Of a stretch of 23,635 nt of DNA, positions 1-8,779 are shown piece by piece. Positions within the stretch are counted from its first letter, which is position 1. Each line of letters begins with the position of its first letter. Origin of the DNA: JAJFFW01 sp038531315 (lineage in GTDB: Bacteria; Pseudomonadota; Alphaproteobacteria; Caulobacterales; Parvularculaceae); assembly GCA_038531315.1 (NCBI GenBank), contig JBCBBT010000052.1:1-23635 (forward strand), written 5' to 3'. A program made the translations under genes and the position numbers. The notes below the pieces were generated by a model. The model did no database searches and had not been told where the DNA came from. It worked only from the letters and a program-made list of their open reading frames with translations.

Positions 1-744
1 TGCGGCGCGCGTTTCCTCGGCCACTGCCGGCGCCGGCGCCACAATGGTCTTCAGTGCAGGGAATTGTTTTGAAAGCAGGTTCACTGTTGCGACGAAAACG
101 GGCGCGATATGCGTGATCTCGCTGCGCCTGCTGCCGGGCGCAACTAAGAGCGCGGGGCTGGCGTCGATGTTTTGGCGCGCCCGGAAGGCGGCCCCGTCGC
201 CGCGCGCGCCGTAGGCCTTTTCAAATGTTGGATTACCGACAAAAGCGGCCGGGACGCCGACGCGGTCAAACCACGGCGGCTCAAACGGCAACAGCGTCAG
301 AACGCCGTCGAAATAGTGCTTGACGAAATCAACCCGCTGCGGACGCGACGCCCACACCTGCGGCGCAGCGTATTTGAATACCTTCGTTTGCGGCGACAGC
401 GCCCGCAGACGCTTGGCGGTGATGCGCGAAAACGCCCATCCGTCTATCAACACAGCAGCATCGGCGGCTTGCGCACGGGCAAGCGCCGCCAGTTCCCGCG
501 CTCTTTGGAAGCCGACCGGAAGCGCGCGCACCACATCGGTGAACCCCATCACCGCCAATTCACCAGTATCAAACGCACTCTCAAAGCCAGCCGCGCCCAT
601 CAATGCGCCGCCGCATCCAAATACCTTGATGTCGGGCGCGCGGTCGCGCAAGGCGGCGACAAGGCTCGCCCCCAGCGCGTCCGCCGACGGCTCGACTGCC
701 GCGAGGAGAATCGACAAAGGCCGATCGGGCCCGGTCCCGCTCAA
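1..744 (-). CDS. lpxB: Lipid-A-disaccharide synthase LpxB, N-terminal part (runs off the left edge)
   Basis: LpxB is a glycosyltransferase that joins UDP-2,3-diacylglucosamine and lipid X to form the lipid A disaccharide at the inner face of the cytoplasmic membrane. The 248 visible codons are open to the window edge. Early residues SILLAAVEPSADALGA match the conserved LpxB N-terminus (usual form GEPSGD; here EPSAD). Further family-typical stretches are FGCGGALM, AVMGFTDVV, YAAPQVWA and LPFEPPWF, and LLVAPGSRRSEI lies in the second half. The start is inferred to be TTG at 744, because it overlaps the lpxI stop as TTGA and places the conserved segment about ten residues in; no ATG fits. Translational coupling to lpxI is likely. 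About one third of a typical 380-residue protein is missing. Confidence 0.93.
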   Translation of the reverse strand, partial: MSGTGPDRPLSILLAAVEPSADALGASLVAALRDRAPDIKVFGCGGALMGAAGFESAFDTGELAVMGFTDVVRALPVGFQRARELAALARAQAADAAVLIDGWAFSRITAKRLRALSPQTKVFKYAAPQVWASRPQRVDFVKHYFDGVLTLLPFEPPWFDRVGVPAAFVGNPTFEKAYGARGDGAAFRARQNIDASPALLVAPGSRRSEITHIAPVFVATVNLLSKQFPALKTIVAPAPAVAEETRAA

Positions 745-1616
745 GACTCGCGCGCCTCTGACAGGGTAAATCCGTATACGAAAAGCCCAAGCTCATCAGC
801 GGTGCGGATCACATCGTCAAAATCCATGATGATGGCGCGCCCGGCTTCGACGGCGACGCCGGCGAGCTTTGCGAACGCTGCGCCCCGGATCGTCTCGACG
901 CCAATGGTCGGCAGATCAACGCGCAATTCCTGATCGGGCTTCGGGCGCTTGACGAGGATGCCGGCAAGACCGGCGCCGCCGCGCATGTCGTCGTCAAAGG
1001 TCGCGCATCGCGCCAGCATCATATCCGTGCCTTCCGCCGCCTCGACCGCCAGAACGTGCCCATGCGCCACAACCGCGCCCTGGCCAATATCAAAAGCGCC
1101 AAGCGCGCGGACCACAGCCGCTGCTTTGCGCAAATCTGCAAGATGGCTTTGGTTAGGGGCAACAGCGCCCATAGCGCCCTCGCCCGCACATAACCCGCCA
1201 TGGGCTTCCTCGGCCCCGATCACGATGAAACCTTCCGACTCGAGGGTTTGGACAAGCACATTCAACAGCGCCCCGTCGCCGCCGCGCGCCGCTTCAATCA
1301 CTTTCGGCAACAAGGCTGCGCCGCGCCAGTCTGGCCTGAGCTTCGAGAAGTCAGGCCGCGTCACCAGTCCCGCGAGAACAACAGCATCGCAGTTTTCTTC
1401 CTTCAGAATGCGGATCAGCTTGCCGGCCTCGGCGAGGCCGCAGGACGCTCCCGGAAAGGCCGCGACGTTTTCATCGGCGAACCCATTTAATCCAACCACA
1501 AAGAACGGGTCCCCGCGGTCCATACAGTGGCGCGCGATGGCGCCGGGCAGTGGACCGCCGCCTGCGATAACGCCGAGTTTTCGCCAGCGATTAGAGGCGG
1601 GCCGTTTCTCCACCAT
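741..1616 (-). CDS. lpxI: UDP-2,3-diacylglucosamine pyrophosphatase LpxI
   Basis: LpxI hydrolyses UDP-2,3-diacylglucosamine to lipid X and UMP, the step before LpxB. In many alphaproteobacteria it replaces the unrelated LpxH. The 291-residue product has the N-terminal KLGVIAGGGPLPGAIA segment and the C-terminal DLPTIGVETIRGAAFAKLAG and AGRAIIMD segments that mark the LpxI (former DUF1009) family, and the length is normal. It sits between lpxA, whose stop is 14 bases upstream, and lpxB, which overlaps it by 4 bases. That order fits the pathway exactly. The ribosome binding site in front of the ATG at 1616 is weak, so translation probably depends on coupling to lpxA. Function comes from family knowledge; family assignment comes from the motifs and context. 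Confidence 0.95.
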   Translation of the reverse strand: MVEKRPASNRWRKLGVIAGGGPLPGAIARHCMDRGDPFFVVGLNGFADENVAAFPGASCGLAEAGKLIRILKEENCDAVVLAGLVTRPDFSKLRPDWRGAALLPKVIEAARGGDGALLNVLVQTLESEGFIVIGAEEAHGGLCAGEGAMGAVAPNQSHLADLRKAAAVVRALGAFDIGQGAVVAHGHVLAVEAAEGTDMMLARCATFDDDMRGGAGLAGILVKRPKPDQELRVDLPTIGVETIRGAAFAKLAGVAVEAGRAIIMDFDDVIRTADELGLFVYGFTLSEARES

Positions 1617-1629
1617 GCAGTTTGCGGCT

Positions 1630-2445
1630 CTACTGAGCTTTCATCAGGGCGCGTCCTTTTCCGGCCCTGATGAAGGCGACGATTTTCTGAACCTCATCAC
1701 AAGATTCATATTGCGCGGCGACAGTGTCGAGCCGGTCTTCAAAGGCGCCGCTGTCGTCATGAAACAGCGCCTTGAACGCCGCACGCACTTCATGGATCGC
1801 AGCGCGGGACATCCCGCGCCGTTTCATTCCGATAATGTTGAGCCCGGACAGGGTCGCGTGATTGCCTGTCGCCGACGCAAACGGAATGATATCGGACGGC
1901 GCCGCAGCGCAGCCGCCGACAAAAGCGCCCTCGCCGACGCGGCAATTTTGCTGAACGGCGCACAAACCGCCGAGAAAAACATTTTTCTCGATTATGACAT
2001 GCCCGCCGAGTGTCGCGTTATTCGCCATGATCACATTGTCGCCAATTTGGCAGTCATGGGCGATATGCGCCGCCGTCATGATAAAGCAGTCAGCGCCTAC
2101 GGCTGTAACGCCTCTCCCGCCGGGCGTCCCCAGATTAATGGTGGCGTGCTCGCGGATTACTGTCCGTGGACCGACGGTCAGAGCCGTCTTTTCGTTGCGG
2201 TAGCCGGTGTGTTGAGGCGGTCCGCCGATCACCGAAAACGGGTGGGCGACCACATCCTCGCCGAGCCGCGATGCGCCGTCGACGACGACATGCGACAACA
2301 ATTTCACGCCGCGTTCGAGAATAACGTCGTCGCCGACGCGGCAGAACGGGCCAATCTCGACACCCTCCCCTAACGTCGCGCCGGGAGACACAACCGCCGT
2401 CGGATCCACCCGGACGTTTTGATCAATCGCAGGACTAATCGACAT
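1630..2445 (-). CDS. lpxA: UDP-N-acetylglucosamine acyltransferase LpxA
   Basis: LpxA transfers a 3-hydroxyacyl chain from acyl carrier protein to UDP-GlcNAc, the first step of lipid A synthesis. The 271-residue product is a left-handed parallel beta helix: repeated hexapeptides run from VDPTAVVSPGATLGEG near the N-terminus to about residue 190. The segment TAAHIAHDCQIGDN contains the expected catalytic histidine, followed by NNATLGGHV. I chose the ATG at 2445 because translation then begins MSISPAIDQNVRVDPTA, as is usual. The longer reading frame to 2511 would add 22 residues that lie entirely inside fabZ. With this start the gene overlaps the fabZ end by 11 bases, so coupled translation is expected. 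Confidence 0.96.
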   Translation of the reverse strand: MSISPAIDQNVRVDPTAVVSPGATLGEGVEIGPFCRVGDDVILERGVKLLSHVVVDGASRLGEDVVAHPFSVIGGPPQHTGYRNEKTALTVGPRTVIREHATINLGTPGGRGVTAVGADCFIMTAAHIAHDCQIGDNVIMANNATLGGHVIIEKNVFLGGLCAVQQNCRVGEGAFVGGCAAAPSDIIPFASATGNHATLSGLNIIGMKRRGMSRAAIHEVRAAFKALFHDDSGAFEDRLDTVAAQYESCDEVQKIVAFIRAGKGRALMKAQ

Positions 2446-2896
2446 AGGATAACATCGCCGCAAACTGAGCGTCGGCGACTTTCGCGCCGTCAACTTTTGC
2501 GACCCCCTCAAAACGCCACACTGGCGGGCGCTTTTGCACCGTCTTCACATGCAATTCGAGTCGGTCGCCAGGCACGACCGGTTTTCGAAATCGCGCCTTG
2601 TCGACGCCCATAAAAAGAACAATCGCATTCTCAACGTCGAGGTCTTCCGTATATGACGTAAAAGCCGCGGCCGTCTGCGCCATGGCCTCAATGATCAAGA
2701 CCCCCGGCATCACAGCTTTTTGCGGAAAGTGGCCCTGAAAGAACTGCTCGTTAAAGGAAACGTTCTTGACGCCGACGGCGCTTTCACACGCAACAATGTC
2801 TTCGATTTTGTCGACCAGCAGCATCGGATAGCGATGCGGCAGGATTTCCATGATTTCTTCGATTGCGAGCGCTGATTTTCCAGGTTCGATCGCCAT
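2435..2896 (-). CDS. fabZ: 3-hydroxyacyl-ACP dehydratase FabZ
   Basis: FabZ dehydrates 3-hydroxyacyl-ACP to trans-2-enoyl-ACP in fatty acid elongation and competes with LpxA and LpxD for the same hydroxyacyl-ACP pool. This probably explains its place among lipid A genes. The 153-residue hot-dog-fold protein shows ILPHRYPMLLVD with the catalytic histidine near residue 21, FFQGHFPQKAVMPGV, and IIEAMAQ with the catalytic glutamate near residue 70. Length is typical. It starts 4 bases after the lpxD stop and overlaps the lpxA start, so it sits in one tightly packed unit. The upstream ribosome binding site is weak. Confidence 0.96.
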   Translation of the reverse strand: MAIEPGKSALAIEEIMEILPHRYPMLLVDKIEDIVACESAVGVKNVSFNEQFFQGHFPQKAVMPGVLIIEAMAQTAAAFTSYTEDLDVENAIVLFMGVDKARFRKPVVPGDRLELHVKTVQKRPPVWRFEGVAKVDGAKVADAQFAAMLSYVD

Positions 2897-2900
2897 GGTT

Positions 2901-3953
2901 TTAGTCTTTCTTTTTCGTCGTCCGCTTTCGCGCCGCTGCGACTTCTCTCATCCATTGCCGCGCCGGCTGCGCCGGATAGCCGCCCCAGCGCTCACCGCTC
3001 GCAATATCATGCATGACGCCGGACTTCCCCGCAATCTGAACGCCGTCGCCAATGGTTAAATGATCGGCAAGCCCGGCGCCGCCGCCCATGATCACGCCGT
3101 CGCCAAGCCGCGTGGACCCCGCGACCCCGGCTTGCGCCGCCACGATACAGCCGCGGCCCATGACGACATTGTGTGCAATTTGCACAAGGTTGTCGATTTT
3201 TGACCCGGCCCCGATCTCGGTATCGTCGAGCGCGCCGCGATCAACGGTCGAGTTGGCGCCGATTTCGACATCGTCGGCGATGAGGACGCGGCCGAGTTGC
3301 GGCGCCTTCAAAGGTCCCTCGGGCGATGCAACGAAACCAAAACCGGCTTCGCCAATCCGGGCGCCGGCTTTGATCGCGCATCGCGCGCCGATCAGTGCGC
3401 AAAAAATGCTGACGCCTGCGCCAATGACGCCGCCCTCGCCGATTGCGACCCCCGGCCCTATGACGGCGCCCGCACCAACGACGACGCCGTCCGCGATTTC
3501 TACATCCGCGCCAACAACGGCGGACGGGTGAATGTCGGCGCCGGCGTGAATTGAGGCCGCGGCGTCGATAGACGAGGCGCTCGGGCCAAGCCCTCGAACC
3601 GCATGCAAGCGCGCAGCGATGAGCGCAAAGCCGCGCCGCGGGCTTTCGCAAATTGCAACGGCGCCGCCAGGGCTGGTCTCAACATCCCGCCGAGCGCTGC
3701 GCCCGGCGACGATCGACGCCGCCTCAGGCGTCGCAAGACAAAGGCCAAAGGCCGCCCCGGCCGCGCGTTCGGCGGATTTTTTATTATCGGCGAATATCAC
3801 TGATTGAGCCGACGCCCGCCGCAGCGACGCAACATGGGAGACGTTTGCGCGATTTGCCGGTGAACCCGAACTTAGACGGGCGCCAGCCACCGTACACGCC
3901 TCGCCGAGCGACAACGGCGCATTCGTCAAAAAGAAGCGGGGATCCGGCGCCAT
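2901..3953 (-). CDS. lpxD: UDP-3-O-acyl-glucosamine N-acyltransferase LpxD
   Basis: LpxD adds the second hydroxyacyl chain, on nitrogen, to UDP-3-O-acylglucosamine. The 350-residue protein has an N-terminal uridine-binding region (roughly residues 10-110, including SVIFADNKKSAE). A long left-handed beta helix of hexapeptide repeats follows (about 125-320). The motif NLVQIAHNVVMG carries the expected catalytic histidine, and GFGFV and DRGALDDTEIG are family-typical. The C-terminus is a lysine- and arginine-rich helix. A terminator lies between this gene and ompH upstream, so lpxD may begin a separate unit (lpxD-fabZ-lpxA-lpxI-lpxB). No convincing ribosome binding site is visible before the ATG at 3953, so the start is slightly uncertain. 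Confidence 0.95.
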   Translation of the reverse strand: MAPDPRFFLTNAPLSLGEACTVAGARLSSGSPANRANVSHVASLRRASAQSVIFADNKKSAERAAGAAFGLCLATPEAASIVAGRSARRDVETSPGGAVAICESPRRGFALIAARLHAVRGLGPSASSIDAAASIHAGADIHPSAVVGADVEIADGVVVGAGAVIGPGVAIGEGGVIGAGVSIFCALIGARCAIKAGARIGEAGFGFVASPEGPLKAPQLGRVLIADDVEIGANSTVDRGALDDTEIGAGSKIDNLVQIAHNVVMGRGCIVAAQAGVAGSTRLGDGVIMGGGAGLADHLTIGDGVQIAGKSGVMHDIASGERWGGYPAQPARQWMREVAAARKRTTKKKD

Positions 3954-4015
3954 ATCAAGACTTGCGAAAATGCGCGTGAGGCAAAAATGCGCGCGAGAAA
4001 AAGTGATTACGTCTG

Positions 4016-4050
4016 CAAAAACGGCCGGCGCCTTGAAAGCCGCCGGCCGC
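4016..4050 (-). terminator. Rho-independent terminator after ompH
   Basis: On the minus strand a perfect 9-bp stem CGGCCGGCG / CGCCGGCCG (4041-4049 and 4022-4030) encloses a 10-base loop and is followed by five T residues (4021-4017). It lies 36 bases downstream of the ompH stop and 63 bases upstream of the lpxD start. It therefore divides the envelope cluster, at least partially. Confidence 0.8.
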
Positions 4051-4085
4051 TTTAATGATCTGCGGTCGAATGAAAAGGCGACCGA

Positions 4086-4721
4086 TTATTTCTTCTTTTT
4101 CTTACCGGCGTTCTTTTTTTGCGCCTCAATGGCCTGACGCTGCAGTTCACGCAGGTCCGTCCTTTCGACTTTGACGGATTTCAGTTTCTTATCGAGACTG
4201 GAAACGACCTGATCCGTGATATCGGTTTCTTGCGCGGCGTACATGACGGCGCTGCGCTCCAGCAACAGTGTTGCGCCATTCGCCTCGACAATGTCTTTCA
4301 GGATCGGTTTCATTGCTTCGTAAATTTCCGCGTTCGCACGCTCTTGTGAAATCGACAGCTCACGGACTTTAATTTCACGTTCCGCCGGCAACTGGTTCTG
4401 CTGGATCGCCAGTTCCTGCGCCCGCTTCGTAAAGACTTCTTCCGACAGAAGATCGCGCTGTTTTTTCAGATCCTCGGCGTCTTTCGTCAGCTTGGCGACT
4501 TTCGCGTTGAGGTCTGCGTTGGCCGCTTCCTGAAGCTTTTCAAGCTGCGGGGGGATGGACTGGCCAGCCTTGGTTTTTGCGAAGACTTCAGCCTGATTGA
4601 GAATCAAGATGACCGGCGCTTTGCCGCCTTGCGCTTCCGCGCCGCTGATCGCGGCGCCGCCGACGACGCCGGCAAGACCGATGGCTGCTGCGCCCGCAAG
4701 GGCTATAAATCTGTTTTTCAT
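4086..4721 (-). CDS. ompH: Periplasmic chaperone of the Skp/OmpH family
   Basis: Skp/OmpH proteins are periplasmic holdase chaperones that carry unfolded beta-barrel proteins to BamA. The product (211 residues) begins with a classic signal peptide, MKNRFIALAGAAAIGLAGVV, with probable cleavage after GAEA. A long helical coiled-coil region with many K, E, Q and L residues runs from about 65 to 150, giving the tentacles of the Skp fold. The C-terminus is very basic and ends in KKKKK. I chose ATG 4721 over the longer frame to 4781 because GAGGAG lies 7 bases upstream and the signal peptide then starts at residue 1. It lies 127 bases after bamA, the usual partner in this order, and is followed by a terminator. 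Confidence 0.93.
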   Translation of the reverse strand: MKNRFIALAGAAAIGLAGVVGGAAISGAEAQGGKAPVILILNQAEVFAKTKAGQSIPPQLEKLQEAANADLNAKVAKLTKDAEDLKKQRDLLSEEVFTKRAQELAIQQNQLPAEREIKVRELSISQERANAEIYEAMKPILKDIVEANGATLLLERSAVMYAAQETDITDQVVSSLDKKLKSVKVERTDLRELQRQAIEAQKKNAGKKKKK

Positions 4722-4848
4722 GGGGTTACTCCTCGTACCTTTCGTCATTCCAGGGGCCGTTTTGAAAGGAAATACGGCCATTTTTGTGCCTCACGCTCTC
4801 TGGGCGGTTCGGCGCTCCAAATCCGCGGGGAGCCTCTCGCGGCGCTCC

Positions 4849-7494
4849 TTAGAAACTTGTCCCGGCGCTGAACCGGAAGCTTTCCACTTCGTCGAAATCT
4901 TCCTTCCTGAAGACTTCGGCAATGTCAAATCTGACCGGGCCAAATGGCGAATCCCAGGCAATCGATACGCCGGCTGAAAGGCGCACGGATAGGTCGTCCT
5001 GAACGGGCGCAATACAATTGGCTGACGGGTCGACGGTGCAAAGCAGACCGCTGTCCGGATTAACAAACAAGGACAGATTGTCATTCAACGCCTTGGTGTT
5101 GTCGTCAACGAGCCCAACGGTGCCGACGTCGGCGAACAAGGCCGCCCTGATGCCGTACTCTTTCGGAAGTGGCAGCGGCAGAATAATTTCACCAGAAGCA
5201 ATAGCGGAAATTTTACCGCCAATAGCCTGACCGACAAGGTTGCCGTCACGCGTCCGACCGGGGCCGCCATTACCGCCAGTCAGGAAGCGTGGCCCAACGC
5301 CCGCCACTTCGAAACCACGGAATGTGCCGGCGCCCTGAAAGAACCGGTCCGACAGGCGCACATCGTCACCGGCGAAGCCGTCGATATAGCCAGCGTTTAG
5401 TTTTGCAACGCCAACCAGGCCGAACAGGAGTTTCTTGTAGTAAGCGCCATTAAACTGGGTGCGCCAGTAGTTCACGTTGCCGCCAAGCCCTGCGACCGAC
5501 TGGGAAAGGCTTGCACGCCATCCTCGGGTGGGATCAATTGGGTCGTCGCGTCGATCAAATGACACCGAATAACCGAGCAACGAGGTGATAAACTCGCCGC
5601 GCTGCGCGCAGAGCGGATCAAACGACAGAGAACTGAAGTTACATCGGAAGCCTGTTACCGTATTTGCATCCGGATCGAATGTGACTTGATCGAGGCTAAC
5701 TCCGGGAGCCAATAAATCTTCGGGCGCCCCGTCAGTCGGCACCAGAAATTGAACGGTGTTGAAAACATTGTCTTCATCCAGATCAACATCATCGCGGGTA
5801 AAGAGATATTGAAGATTGCCGCGGCCGAATTCGGAAATCTGGAAGCCGGCGTTCAGACCGAAACCGATCCGGTCACGGATAAAGCCAGACTCGCGGAAGT
5901 TTGTCCGCGTATTAAAAAGCGAAAAGCCGGCGGCCAAATTTCGATCGAGGAAATAAGGCTGCGTGAACCGAATATCAACCGAGCGTGTGCGCGAAGACGC
6001 CTGAACGCGCAAACGCAGAAACTGGCCGCGACCGAGCAAGTTCGATTGCTGGATCGAAAAGTCGGCGATGAAATTTTCCGTGGACGAAACGCCGACGCCA
6101 ACCGAGAACGACCCGGTCGATTGCTCTTCGACGGAGACGTCAAGCTCGGTCCGATCCGGCGCAGAGCCGGGCTTTTCTTCGATATTGACCTCGCCGAAAT
6201 AGCCGAGCGAGCGAATGCGCGCCCGTGAGCGGTCAACAAGGACGCGGTTGAACGGATCGCCTTCCGCGATGCGGATCTCGCGGCGGATGACCTTGTCGAG
6301 GGTTTGCGTGTTGCCCTTGATGTTGATCCGCTCGACATAGACCCGCGGGCCTTCGTTGACTTCAAAAACGAGGTCGATGGTCTTGTTTTCGGTATTGCGT
6401 TGAATGCGCGGATTAACGTCGACGAACGCGTAGCCCGTCGCGCCAGTCGCGAACGTAATCGACTCAACGGCTTTCTCGACTTTCTCGCCGTCGAATGTCT
6501 GACCGGAGCGGATCGGTACAAACCGTTCGAGAACACCCTCGTCCAGCTTGGCGAGCGTTGTTTTCACCTTGACGTCATTGATCGTGTATTTTTCGCCTTC
6601 ATCGATCGTAAAGGTGATGAAAAAGTCTTTGCGGTCCGGCGTCAGCTCCGCGACCGCGTTGACGACCTGAAAGTCGGCGTAACCATTGCGGCCGTAATGT
6701 TGGCGCAATAACTCGCGCTCAAATTCAAGACGGTCCGGGTCGTAAATGGCGTTCGAGGAAAAAAAGCGCCACCAACGGCTCTCTTTCGTGAGCAACACCT
6801 CACGCAGCTGACGGTCGGTGAACACCTCATTGCCAACGAAGTTGATTTTTGCAACGCCCGTTTTGGGACCTTCGTCGATTTCGTAAATGACGTCGATGCG
6901 GTTTTGTTCGAGTTGCTTGACTTTGGGCGTAACGGTCGCGGCGAACCGTCCGGTGCGGCGATAAACTTCGATGATCCGTTGCGAGTCTGACTGGGCCTTC
7001 GCTTTGGTGAAGATTGATCGCGGCGCAAGTTGAATTTCTTCCGTAATCTTATCTTCTTTAACGCGCTTGTTGCCGTCGAGGATGACCTGATTGACGATGG
7101 GGTTTTCTTTCACGTCGATCAGAAGGACGCCGCCTTCCTGCATCGACAATGATACATCCGAAAAAAGTCCCGTGTTAAAGAGCGTCTTCACGCCAAGGTC
7201 GAGCAGTTGTTCATCGGCGTAGTCGCCCGGCGCGACCACGAGATACGAACCGATGGTGCTCGCTTCGATGCGCTGATTACCGCTGACGGCGATCGACTGG
7301 ATCAACGGCGGCGGGCCCTTCGGCGCAAACAACCCCGCGGCCGGGGAGGCGCCCTGCGCCTGGGGGTCTTGCGCGCCCGCAGCGGGCTGGGCGTGGGCGG
7401 CGCCTGCAAACGCCTGGAAGAGCGCTGCGATAAACGCCAAGGCCGCCATGGCAAAAGCCTTGTTGAAGTCGCCCCCCGACTGAACTGTCCTCAT
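4849..7494 (-). CDS. bamA: Outer membrane protein assembly factor BamA
   Basis: BamA is the central component of the machine that folds and inserts beta-barrel proteins into the outer membrane. The 881-residue product has a signal peptide (AALFQAFAGAAHA, cleaved before QPAAG). After a Pro/Ala-rich linker it has five POTRA domains (about residues 62-440, beginning IQSIAVSGNQRIEASTI). The C-terminal Omp85 barrel ends in FRFSAGTSF, with the terminal aromatic residue typical of barrel proteins. The conserved loop-6 motif appears as FRGF (within GTFRGFEVAG) rather than the common VRGF. It starts 19 bases after rseP and shares its direction. Length is slightly above the usual 770-820, partly because of the linker and extended barrel loops. 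Confidence 0.97.
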   Translation of the reverse strand: MRTVQSGGDFNKAFAMAALAFIAALFQAFAGAAHAQPAAGAQDPQAQGASPAAGLFAPKGPPPLIQSIAVSGNQRIEASTIGSYLVVAPGDYADEQLLDLGVKTLFNTGLFSDVSLSMQEGGVLLIDVKENPIVNQVILDGNKRVKEDKITEEIQLAPRSIFTKAKAQSDSQRIIEVYRRTGRFAATVTPKVKQLEQNRIDVIYEIDEGPKTGVAKINFVGNEVFTDRQLREVLLTKESRWWRFFSSNAIYDPDRLEFERELLRQHYGRNGYADFQVVNAVAELTPDRKDFFITFTIDEGEKYTINDVKVKTTLAKLDEGVLERFVPIRSGQTFDGEKVEKAVESITFATGATGYAFVDVNPRIQRNTENKTIDLVFEVNEGPRVYVERINIKGNTQTLDKVIRREIRIAEGDPFNRVLVDRSRARIRSLGYFGEVNIEEKPGSAPDRTELDVSVEEQSTGSFSVGVGVSSTENFIADFSIQQSNLLGRGQFLRLRVQASSRTRSVDIRFTQPYFLDRNLAAGFSLFNTRTNFRESGFIRDRIGFGLNAGFQISEFGRGNLQYLFTRDDVDLDEDNVFNTVQFLVPTDGAPEDLLAPGVSLDQVTFDPDANTVTGFRCNFSSLSFDPLCAQRGEFITSLLGYSVSFDRRDDPIDPTRGWRASLSQSVAGLGGNVNYWRTQFNGAYYKKLLFGLVGVAKLNAGYIDGFAGDDVRLSDRFFQGAGTFRGFEVAGVGPRFLTGGNGGPGRTRDGNLVGQAIGGKISAIASGEIILPLPLPKEYGIRAALFADVGTVGLVDDNTKALNDNLSLFVNPDSGLLCTVDPSANCIAPVQDDLSVRLSAGVSIAWDSPFGPVRFDIAEVFRKEDFDEVESFRFSAGTSF

Positions 7495-7513
7495 GCCGCT
7501 GTCCCGGTCATTG

Positions 7514-8779
7514 TTATGATGAAAAGAAGGAATTGATGTCGTTCCACGTCACAAAAAGCATGAGCGAGGCCAGCATCGCCAGCCCCACCCGAAAACCGAT
7601 TTCCTGCGCTTTGACCCCCAACGGACGCCCTGCCACACCCTCATAGGCGTAGTACATGAGATGACCGCCGTCGAGAACAGGCACCGGCAAAAGATTCAAG
7701 AAACCGATCGACACAGACACCACCGCCGCCAGCTGGATGAAATTCGCAAGCGAAATCCGCAGCTTTTCCAAAACGCCAAGTTCGGTAACATAAAGTGTGT
7801 CGTCAAACCCGGAAAGCGCTGATTGACCCGCGAACTGCGCCATTTTCAACGGCCCGCCAAGCTGGCTCGGATCTTCTTTTCCGAGCACCAGCCGGCCAAT
7901 AAAAGTCACGGTGGTCTCCAGAACGCCCCAGACGCGCGCGACCGCTTTCGGCGCTGCGGAAACCGGCCCGTAGTCCACAAACACCGTCGCATTCGGATCG
8001 CTCGAAACGCCGAGCGTGCCGATCCTGATCGTGTTGCCAAACCCGTCTTTGCGCTCCTGGCGCCGCGGCGTTGCAGGGATTTCGAGAACCGCGCCCTCCC
8101 GTTCAACGGTGAGGGTCAGTGTTTCGCCGGAACTGAGTGAAATGATCCGGCTCATATCATTAAATGAGGCGACGGACTTGCCGTTGATGGCGATGATCAG
8201 ATCGCCGGGACGCAGCCCCGCTTCTTGCGCCGCAGAGCCTTCAACCACCTGTCCGACGCGCGGCTCGGTCACCGGCTCGCCGAAGGTGACGAGCAAGCCC
8301 CAGAAAAACACCGCCGCCAGAATAAAATTCGCAATCGGTCCCGCTGCAACAATCGCCGCACGCCGCCACAGCGGTTTGAAATGGAAGCAGACGGCTTTTT
8401 CTTCCGGTGTCATGCCCCGGCCGACTTTTTCTTCCTCGCCGGGGCGCGGAAACTGCGTCGTCGCCATGCCGGCGTCTTTTTCTTCCTGAACGTCGCCGGA
8501 TGCGTTCGAGGCGGGACCCGCGTCGCCAAAGAATTTGACGTACCCGCCGAGGGGCAACCAGGCGATCCGCCATTCGGTGCCTTTTTCGTCCGTCCAGGTC
8601 GCAATCGGTTTTCCGAAACCGATCGAAAATGTATCGACCCGAACGCCCAAAAGGCGCGCCACGGAAAAATGTCCGTACTCGTGAAAGAAGACGATCAACG
8701 TCAGCAGCAGGATAAAAGCCGCGATAAAGATCGGCAGAACCAGCAAAAGCTGCGGCAAGGAAAAAGCGTCAAGGGACAT
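7514..8779 (-). CDS. rseP: Site-2 intramembrane zinc metalloprotease RseP
   Basis: RseP-type proteases cut membrane-embedded anti-sigma factors and leftover signal peptides within the inner membrane. The 421-residue protein has a first transmembrane helix ending in FFHEYGH (residues 31-37), the HExxH zinc motif. A PDZ region (about 190-270) includes EAGLRPGDLIIAINGKSV. Near the C-terminus NLLPVPVLDGGH supplies the third zinc ligand, and a final hydrophobic helix follows. Only one PDZ domain is evident, whereas E. coli RseP has two. The gene follows dxr after a 323-base gap and precedes bamA closely, as in many proteobacteria. No cognate anti-sigma gene is visible here, so its substrate is unknown. 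Confidence 0.96.
   Translation of the reverse strand: MSLDAFSLPQLLLVLPIFIAAFILLLTLIVFFHEYGHFSVARLLGVRVDTFSIGFGKPIATWTDEKGTEWRIAWLPLGGYVKFFGDAGPASNASGDVQEEKDAGMATTQFPRPGEEEKVGRGMTPEEKAVCFHFKPLWRRAAIVAAGPIANFILAAVFFWGLLVTFGEPVTEPRVGQVVEGSAAQEAGLRPGDLIIAINGKSVASFNDMSRIISLSSGETLTLTVEREGAVLEIPATPRRQERKDGFGNTIRIGTLGVSSDPNATVFVDYGPVSAAPKAVARVWGVLETTVTFIGRLVLGKEDPSQLGGPLKMAQFAGQSALSGFDDTLYVTELGVLEKLRISLANFIQLAAVVSVSIGFLNLLPVPVLDGGHLMYYAYEGVAGRPLGVKAQEIGFRVGLAMLASLMLFVTWNDINSFFSS

Noticed and set aside
949..2373. Plus-strand frame of 474 codons
   Set aside because: It is antisense to lpxI and lpxA, both clear by motif. Its Ala/Pro/Ser/Arg-rich translation is typical of a GC-rich shadow frame.
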